Assembly: GCA_947475875.1 (NCBI GenBank)
Contig: CANJME010000003.1
Coordinates: 1-64,000 of the forward strand
Direction: 5' to 3'
DNA length: 64,000 bases
Source of the DNA: Caulobacteraceae bacterium
Lineage (GTDB): Bacteria; Pseudomonadota; Alphaproteobacteria; Caulobacterales; Caulobacteraceae
Shown: piece after piece, positions 59,279 to 64,000 of the stretch
Layout: each line of letters opens with the position of its first letter
How positions within the stretch are numbered: position 1 is the stretch's first letter
Translations under genes and position numbers: made by a program
Notes under the pieces: model-generated
The model's database searches: none
What the model was told of the DNA's origin: nothing
The model's input: the letters and a program-made list of their open reading frames with translations, nothing else

Positions 59279-59815
59279 ATGAACGCGGAAGACGGCAAAT
59301 GGGTGTTCGGCTACGGCTCGCTGATGTGGCGGCCGGGCTTTGCCTTCATAGAGCGCCGGCCCGCCACGCTCCATGGCCGACGCCGCGCTTTTTGCATCTA
59401 TTCGGTGCATCACCGTGGAACCTATGACCGGCCGGGCCTGGTTCTCGGCCTGGCGCCCGGCGGTTCGACCCGGGGCGCGGCGTATCTGGTCAGCCCGGCC
59501 GACTGGCCGGGCGTCTATGCTTACCTGCGCGAGCGCGAGCAGCCGACCGAAACCTATTTCGAAGGCTGGCGGACGATCACCCTCGATGACAGGCGGCGCG
59601 ATCCGGCTCTGGTGTTTCTGTCCGACCGCAACCATCCACAATGGGCGGGCGACCTGACGCTCGAAGCGCAGGCGGACCTGATTGCCGGCTCAACCGGCCT
59701 TTCGGGCCGCAATGTTGACTATCTCCGCGACCTGGTTCAGCACCTGGCGGAAGAAGACATCCACGACCACGGCTTGGAGCGGCTCTTGAAAATGGTGATC
59801 GCCAGGGAGGGGTAG
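59279..59815 (+). CDS. ChaC-like gamma-glutamylcyclotransferase
   Basis: The ATG at 59279 gives 178 residues. The VFGYGSLMWRPGF motif is the glutathione-binding signature of the family, and the catalytic Glu is in YLREREQ. The NVDYLRDLVQHLAEEDIHDHGLERLLKMV tail fits. It degrades glutathione to 5-oxoproline and cysteinylglycine. The AAGG ribosome-binding stretch is weak. The next gene starts two bases after its stop. Confidence 0.92.
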   Translation: MNAEDGKWVFGYGSLMWRPGFAFIERRPATLHGRRRAFCIYSVHHRGTYDRPGLVLGLAPGGSTRGAAYLVSPADWPGVYAYLREREQPTETYFEGWRTITLDDRRRDPALVFLSDRNHPQWAGDLTLEAQADLIAGSTGLSGRNVDYLRDLVQHLAEEDIHDHGLERLLKMVIAREG

Positions 59816-59817
59816 GG

Positions 59818-60165
59818 ATGGATCGATCGGAATTTGAACGGCGTTTCGTCCAGTGCTTGGAACGGGCTGCTCTCGATGCTTCAAGCCACTTTGGCCGCCC
59901 ATTCAAACAGCCATACGTGGTCGATATTCAGGGGTTGGGCGGCGGAATCGGGTTATCGATCGTAGCGGCGACGGATCGACTCTTCCTCTCTCAAGATCAG
60001 TTCTTCCTGGTCATCGACGTCGGAGTCTGGGCGATCAGAGACGGAGCCGTAGCATTCTTTGTGCGACCCAGCGGGCATCCGCCGGTTTCATGGGATCGCA
60101 CCTGGGATCCGGAGGCGAACGGCCCATTCAAAGTGATCGTATTCGAAAAGTTGCAAGACATTTGA
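59818..60165 (+). CDS. unknown cytoplasmic protein
   Basis: This 115-residue protein has no signal or span. It has a mixed helix-strand pattern: MDRSEFERRFVQCLERAALDASSHFG, then several strands (VVDIQGLGGGIGLSIVA, FFLVIDVGVWAIRDGAVAFFVRPSG). It ends WDPEANGPFKVIVFEKLQDI. It starts two bases after chaC, so it is co-transcribed. The region is visibly less GC-rich than its neighbours, which may mean recent arrival. It could be an immunity-like protein, but I cannot place it in a family. Confidence 0.7.
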   Translation: MDRSEFERRFVQCLERAALDASSHFGRPFKQPYVVDIQGLGGGIGLSIVAATDRLFLSQDQFFLVIDVGVWAIRDGAVAFFVRPSGHPPVSWDRTWDPEANGPFKVIVFEKLQDI

Positions 60166-60180
60166 CCGAACAGAGAGTCC

Positions 60181-60203
60181 CCTTCTCCCGCAAGGGGAGA
60201 AGG
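60181..60203. terminator. intrinsic terminator-like hairpin between convergent genes
   Basis: CCTTCTCCC and GGGAGAAGG form a nine-pair stem with a GCAAG loop, followed by ATAGTTTTTA. It lies 15 bases after one stop and 22 bases from the other, so it can serve both strands. The same stem is common in dispersed repeats. Confidence 0.6.
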
Positions 60204-60225
60204 ATAGTTTTTAGCGGTGCAACCC

Positions 60226-60576
60226 CTACCGTCGCGCGGCGGACTTGGCTTCGCGGCGGGCCCGGGCGTCGGCCTTGGCGGCGGCCTTGCGGGCCTTGCG
60301 CTCGGCGCGTTTGGCCTCGTCGGTCTCAGCGGCTTCGTCCAGCCGCCCCTGAACTTCGGCGGCCTTGGCCAGAAGCTTTTCATGCTCCTTGGCCGCCTTT
60401 TCCGCTTCGCGGGCGGCGCGCAGTTCTTCACGCTTCTTCGCGCGCTCGGCTTCGCGGTCGACGAAGGCCGTGGCCTGCACCGTCGGCTTGGGCTTGAACT
60501 TGGCGAGAATGGCTTGTTTGGCGGCCCTGGCGGCGGCCTGGCGGTCGTTATGGTCGGGATCGATGTTTGAACGCAT
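60226..60576 (-). CDS. DUF6481-type basic coiled-coil protein
   Basis: This 116-residue protein is highly charged, with long runs of Lys, Arg, Ala and Glu. The N-terminus RSNIDPDHNDRQAAARAAKQAILAKFKPKPTVQ and the coil REAERAKKREELRAAREAEKAAKEHEKLLAKAAEVQ match the DUF6481 family of Proteobacteria. No function is known. It may bind nucleic acids or membranes through the basic coil. The gene is downstream of the four-module secreted family but separated by 84 bases. Confidence 0.8.
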   Translation of the reverse strand: MRSNIDPDHNDRQAAARAAKQAILAKFKPKPTVQATAFVDREAERAKKREELRAAREAEKAAKEHEKLLAKAAEVQGRLDEAAETDEAKRAERKARKAAAKADARARREAKSAARR

Positions 60577-60660
60577 GGTTTGATCGGCCGGTCACTGAGA
60601 CCGGCGTGCGAGTGCTCCGTGGATGTGAGCGGCTCTGATAGTCCGAACCGGCCCCCAATT

Positions 60661-61812
60661 TCAAGGGCGGGCCGGCGCCGGCGCCGGCGCGGCCTGTGGC
60701 GGAGGGCTGGTCCCGAACTGGGCGACGAGCGCGCGGATGGTGAAGGCGTAGAGGCTGTAGGTGGCGATCCACTGGGCGGGCTTGGAGGCTTTGAACTCGG
60801 GCGTGAGGGGCTGGCCCAGCGCCTCCAGCAACGGGTCCATCGACGCGGAACCCGTGGGCGGCTGCTGACGTGCCAGGGCTTCGCCGGCCTGACGCAGCGA
60901 CGCGATCAGCGCTGGAGGCGCCGCGTTCAGCGCCTCGTTCAGCCGCTGGCGGGACAGCAAAAGGTTGCGCTCCAAAAGGACGGCGGTCGCCTGCTGGCGA
61001 AGCGAGATGGACATCACTTTCGCGGCCGTGGACTGGTCCGCGACGATGCTCGGCGTGCATTCGACGGCCAGGGCGAAGGTCCGGCGCCCGATCGCGCTCT
61101 CGGCCGTCGAGAAGGCCTGGGCGCTGCCGCCCTCCACCGCCGCGACGATGGGCGCGCGTTCCGGTTCGCTCAGCTGATCCCAGACACAGCCGCCCATGCC
61201 GGTGAGGTCGAAGGTGCGCTTGCGGCCGATAGCGGCCGGATCGGCGGCGGCGGCTCTCATCTGAAAGGTCTGGATGACATAGGCCGTGACGCGCCGGCCC
61301 CGCGGCGATTGCAGATAGGCCGGGTCGGTCGACAGACCCAGAGTCTGAAAGATCGACGTGAGCGCCGGCGGGGCCGCCGGCTGACCCAGATAGAGCGCGC
61401 GCGCGGTCTGGGTGAGCTGGTCCTTCAGGGCTTGTGGCGCCTGGGCGACCGAGGCGTCGAGCTGGGCGCGGCCCACACTCTCGTCGCGCTGAATCAGCTT
61501 TGCCAGCACTTCCTGCAGCACCCCGATGCCGGCGATGTAGGCCGCGGCGGCCTGGTCTTCGGGAGAAAGGGTCCAGCAGTTGGACAGGCTGGCGCCCAGC
61601 TTCTGCTGCAGGGCCGCTGTGGTCCTCACATACTGGTCGGCGCCGGCGTCGAACGCTCCGACCAGCTGCATCTGGGCCTGCTGATCGAGGTCGGCCCACA
61701 CGCACGGCCCGATTTCCTCCAGCCTGACCGGGCGGGGCGACGGCTGGGATGAGGCCGCCAGGGGCCCGGCTACAATCACCAGCCCCAGGATGCAGCCGAG
61801 AACGGGTTTCAT
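60661..61812 (-). CDS. secreted protein with two copies of a two-cysteine module
   Basis: This 383-residue protein has a signal peptide (MKPVLGCILGLVIVAGPLAASSQ) and two related halves. Module 1 begins GPCVWADLDQQAQMQLV, and module 2 begins GGCVWDQLSEPERAPIV. Each has a second Cys about 43 residues later (SNCWTLSPED, VECTPSI), a helical mid part (RAQLDASVAQAPQALKDQL; RQRLNEALNAAPPALIASL) and an end of YVIQTFQMRAA or YSLYAFTIRAL. A Pro/Ala tail closes it. The same module occurs once in each of the next two genes. Periplasmic location and one disulfide per module are inferred. The family is not known to me. Confidence 0.8.
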   Translation of the reverse strand: MKPVLGCILGLVIVAGPLAASSQPSPRPVRLEEIGPCVWADLDQQAQMQLVGAFDAGADQYVRTTAALQQKLGASLSNCWTLSPEDQAAAAYIAGIGVLQEVLAKLIQRDESVGRAQLDASVAQAPQALKDQLTQTARALYLGQPAAPPALTSIFQTLGLSTDPAYLQSPRGRRVTAYVIQTFQMRAAAADPAAIGRKRTFDLTGMGGCVWDQLSEPERAPIVAAVEGGSAQAFSTAESAIGRRTFALAVECTPSIVADQSTAAKVMSISLRQQATAVLLERNLLLSRQRLNEALNAAPPALIASLRQAGEALARQQPPTGSASMDPLLEALGQPLTPEFKASKPAQWIATYSLYAFTIRALVAQFGTSPPPQAAPAPAPARP

Positions 61813-61821
61813 GAGCGCGCG

Positions 61822-62424
61822 CTACTCTTTCGGGTTGGGGTTGTAGTAGGCGGCGTAGGCGCGCACCTCATGATAGCCCAGCACATAGCTGGTCAGCCAG
61901 GCGGCCTGGACGGCGTTGGCCGGGCCGGCGGCGGGCAGCTTCAAAGCGGTGAAGATTGGCGAAAGCGACGGAGTAGGATCAGGCTGCAGGCGGTTGGCCT
62001 TCTGGTTGGCGATCTTTCGCAAGGCCGCGGTCAGCGGCGCCGGCGCTGTGGCAATGGCCCGGTCGAGCTGGGCCTTCGAGAGCTTCAGGTCGCGGTTGAT
62101 CAGATCGCCGGCCGCCTCCTGGCGAAGGCCGCTGAGCAGCACTTCATCGCCCGTCGGCTGGTCCTGGTTGATGCTGGGCGAGCAGGCCACCGCGCTTTGC
62201 AGGGTGTTGGCCCGGATCGCCGCCGTCGCCCGGTCGATCGCCGCGGCGTCGCGCGCCTCGATGGCGCTGAGCAGCGGGGCGCGAGCATCGATTCGCAGCT
62301 TGTTCCAGACGCAGCGCGGCAGAGCCAGAAGGTCGGCGGGCGGTGCTGCGCCTTGCGCGGCAACCTCAATCGGGGCCGCCAGGCAGAGGGCCAGCGCGAT
62401 CAGGGCAAGAAAAGGAGGTTTCAT
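61822..62424 (-). CDS. secreted protein with one two-cysteine module
   Basis: The ATG at 62424 gives 200 residues starting MKPPFLALIALALCLAAPIEVAAQ (signal peptide). One module follows: LPRCVWNKLRIDARAPLLSA, the second Cys in VACSPSINQD, KLSKAQLDRAIATAPAPLTAALR and the end WLTSYVLGYHEVRAYAAYY. It aligns throughout with both halves of the 383-residue neighbour (nine bases downstream). Same strand and short gaps suggest an operon. Function unknown. Confidence 0.8.
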   Translation of the reverse strand: MKPPFLALIALALCLAAPIEVAAQGAAPPADLLALPRCVWNKLRIDARAPLLSAIEARDAAAIDRATAAIRANTLQSAVACSPSINQDQPTGDEVLLSGLRQEAAGDLINRDLKLSKAQLDRAIATAPAPLTAALRKIANQKANRLQPDPTPSLSPIFTALKLPAAGPANAVQAAWLTSYVLGYHEVRAYAAYYNPNPKE

Positions 62425-62483
62425 GGCCAAGACCGATAGCCCGACAAAACGGCGGGGCCAAGGCGGCAAGAGATCGCGCCACG

Positions 62484-63071
62484 CTACGGTGTTGCCGCCG
62501 CGTAACGCTCAGCCAGAACCTTCAGCTGGAAGGCGTTCATCACATAGGTCGAGATCAGATAGGCGCTGCGGGTTTTTGGCGCGCCGTCAAACGTCGGCTG
62601 GCCGAGGGCCTCGAAGACCGGCTTCATCGACGGGAAGCGGACCGGATCGATGCGCCGGGGCCCGGCGGCCTCAGCCAGGGTGCGGGCGGCGATGGCGGTT
62701 TCGGCGGGCGCGGCGGCGATCGCGGCGTCCAGCTTTTCGCGGGTCAGCCCGAGCTCGCGACCCATCTGATCGGCCAGGGATTCCTGATTGAAGCCGATGA
62801 TCATGATCTTTACCGATGCGGCCGGATCGCGTCCGGCCATGGCGGCGCAGGCCCTGGCGTCCTCGGCGCTCTTGTCCGCCAGGTGGACGACCAGGACATC
62901 CACCGCCGCCAGATTGAGATCATCGGTGCCGCGGTTGATCAGCACCTTGTCGGCGGCCGACGCCTTGCCCCACACACAGCGCGGCATGGCCGCCATCTCC
63001 GCGGCCGGAGTTCCGGCGGCGAGCGTCGGGACGGCGAGGAGGAGGCAGGTGAGGGCGAGCCGGGCTTTCAT
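62484..63071 (-). CDS. secreted protein with one two-cysteine module, most divergent
   Basis: This 195-residue protein, with a signal peptide (MKARLALTCLLLAVPTLAAG), carries the module in the same order: MPRCVWGKASAADKVLINRG, second Cys in ARACAAMAGRD, GLTREKLDAAIAAAPAETAIAARTLAEA and the end YLISTYVMNAFQLKVLAE. It is the most upstream of the three-gene run. The shared KLDAAIAAAPA and CVW patterns make common ancestry clear despite low overall identity. Function unknown. Confidence 0.8.
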   Translation of the reverse strand: MKARLALTCLLLAVPTLAAGTPAAEMAAMPRCVWGKASAADKVLINRGTDDLNLAAVDVLVVHLADKSAEDARACAAMAGRDPAASVKIMIIGFNQESLADQMGRELGLTREKLDAAIAAAPAETAIAARTLAEAAGPRRIDPVRFPSMKPVFEALGQPTFDGAPKTRSAYLISTYVMNAFQLKVLAERYAAATP

Positions 63072-63199
63072 CAGCGTGAGATTAGACTACCGCCGCCCTT
63101 CGAGCCAATCGTCCATCTCCGGTCCGCGCTCTGCGGATGGACGCGGCCGCCGGAATGCGTCATCCAGCGCCTGCAATCGAGTGCGGGAACGAGCTGGTC

Positions 63200-63859
63200 A
63201 TGGACCTGGAAGAAGTCTGGCGCATCCGCGAGGAGGAAATCTATCCGGCCCTCTACGGCCGGGCGGTGCGGGGAATCTTTCCGCTGAGCCGCGACCTCTT
63301 TCGACAACGGTTCGGCAAGGCCGATCCCGACCCGCGCTGGCTGCGCCACGGCGTTATCGAGTTCACGCCGACGGCGGAGCGGCCCTCGTGGCTCTACGTC
63401 ACCTCCGGCTATTCCAATCCCTGGGATCAGGACCCGGCGACCTATGACCCTGAGGGCGATTCCGGCTCGGGCATCGAGCTGATGTTCGCCTCCACCGAAC
63501 AGGGCGGCTGGGCTGTCGATCTTCTGCAGAGCCTGCTGGCCTTCGATCTGCTGCACGCGGCCGGGCACTATCCGGACCAGCCGCCGCCGCGCATGGGGGA
63601 TCTGATCCCGCTGCGTACAGGTATCAACGGCGATCCGGCCTGCGCCCTTCGCGGGGTGATCATGACGCCGGCCGAAGCCGCGCCCGCCGAGTTCACCCTG
63701 CCGTCGGGGCGGGTGCTGATGGTCGGCTTCACCGGCGTCACCGAGGCCGAACTCGGTTACGGCCGCCGCCAGGGCCCCAAACCCCTGATCGAACTGCTGC
63801 GGGCCGCGGGCGCCCATCCGGTCACCGATCCGCGACGCACATCGGTGGTAAAGCCATGA
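63200..63859 (+). CDS. suppressor-of-fused (SUFU) domain protein
   Basis: I start at 63200; 219 residues. The pattern EVWRIREEEIYPALYG, then WLYVTSGYSNPWDQDPATYD and ASTEQGGWAVDLLQSLLAFDLL, fits the bacterial SUFU family. It is cytoplasmic. Some family members act as immunity proteins in toxin systems, but no toxin is adjacent. It overlaps the next gene by ATGA. Confidence 0.75.
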   Translation: MDLEEVWRIREEEIYPALYGRAVRGIFPLSRDLFRQRFGKADPDPRWLRHGVIEFTPTAERPSWLYVTSGYSNPWDQDPATYDPEGDSGSGIELMFASTEQGGWAVDLLQSLLAFDLLHAAGHYPDQPPPRMGDLIPLRTGINGDPACALRGVIMTPAEAAPAEFTLPSGRVLMVGFTGVTEAELGYGRRQGPKPLIELLRAAGAHPVTDPRRTSVVKP

Positions 63860-64000
63860 AACCGATCGAGTTTTCGAAAGAAGAGACGGGCGCGATTGTG
63901 GCCGCCCTTCAAAAGTACTTCCGTGACGAACTCGACACCGAACTCGGCAAGCTGCCAGCCGAGCTCCTGCTGGACTTCCTCAAAACCGCCATCGGCGGCC
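63856..64000 (+). CDS. DUF2164 family protein, N-terminal part (cut by window edge)
   Basis: The visible 48 residues start MKPIEFSKEETGAIVAALQ, with YFRDELDTELGKLPAELLLDFL following. That is the DUF2164 signature. The family is a short (about 80 residues) uncharacterised protein. The start lies in an ATGA overlap with the SUFU gene. The rest is outside the window. Confidence 0.8.
   Translation, partial: MKPIEFSKEETGAIVAALQKYFRDELDTELGKLPAELLLDFLKTAIGG

Noticed and set aside
59818..60165. Immunity protein of a contact-dependent toxin system
   Set aside because: Composition and small size fit loosely, but no toxin or secretion gene is near; left as unknown.

Overview
The window is GC-rich alphaproteobacterial chromosome, most likely from the family Caulobacteraceae (Caulobacter/Phenylobacterium type). 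The strongest pointer is a full-length PodJ homologue at 35566-38466 with the expected architecture: coiled coil, one membrane span, Sel1 repeats and a peptidoglycan-binding tail. Its upstream region carries a CtrA-type half site, a DnaA-like box and a GANTC (CcrM) site. A GTTC-N7-GTTC SOS box of the alphaproteobacterial type lies in front of a DinG-family helicase, and many genes begin with GTG or overlap by ATGA. I see no rRNA, tRNA, transposase, phage gene or CRISPR array. The last gene (63856 onward) runs off the edge.

Layout. 0-5 kb: a SOUL haem-binding protein, a TonB-dependent receptor, an NnrU membrane protein and a Rieske oxygenase bracketed by two copies of a 49-bp repeat. 5-13.4 kb: acyl-CoA metabolism (acyl-CoA synthetase, three acyl-CoA dehydrogenases, an enoyl-CoA hydratase) with a bacterial PH-domain protein, a secreted propeller-like protein and a GNAT acetyltransferase among them. 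14-24.2 kb: a molybdenum cofactor block (mocA, moaA, moaD, moaE, an unknown, moaB, moaC, moeA, xdhC). Beside it are a CysG-like precorrin-2 dehydrogenase, two c-type cytochromes and the [2Fe-2S] small subunit of a molybdenum hydroxylase, but no molybdopterin catalytic subunit. 24.4-35.4 kb: an aldo/keto reductase-like protein, a VOC protein, the alpha-2-macroglobulin/PbpC envelope pair, a beta-carbonic anhydrase and a class III CoA-transferase. 35.5-43.9 kb: podJ, the PdeM/Lhr DNA-repair pair, a DUF805 protein and an MprF-like protein. 43.9-55 kb: tandem Gly-rich secreted paralogues, a MatB-like malonyl-CoA synthetase, a beta-lactamase-fold hydrolase, two receiver-like proteins without the phospho-acceptor Asp around an unknown gene, an RHH-membrane-EF-hand protein, a short PhnA-domain protein and the DinG-family helicase. 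55-64 kb: two microproteins, a tyrosine/phenylalanine branch (tyrA, aminotransferase, chorismate mutase), DUF2125, ChaC, DUF6481, a tandem family of secreted proteins built from four copies of one two-cysteine module, a SUFU-domain protein and the start of a DUF2164 gene.

The intergenic spaces are rich in short palindromic repeats of at least five sequence types. Two of them reach into coding sequence: the N-terminus of pbpC and the 5' end of the unknown gene between moaE and moaB. Convergent neighbours often share their stop codons in a four-base overlap. The best candidates for undescribed biology are the four-module secreted family (60.6-63.1 kb), the degenerate receiver pair (49.4-51.1 kb), the membrane RHH/EF-hand chimera (51.3-51.6 kb), the two microproteins (55.1-55.45 kb) and the Mo-hydroxylase small subunit plus triheme cytochrome without a catalytic subunit (15.5-17.4 kb).
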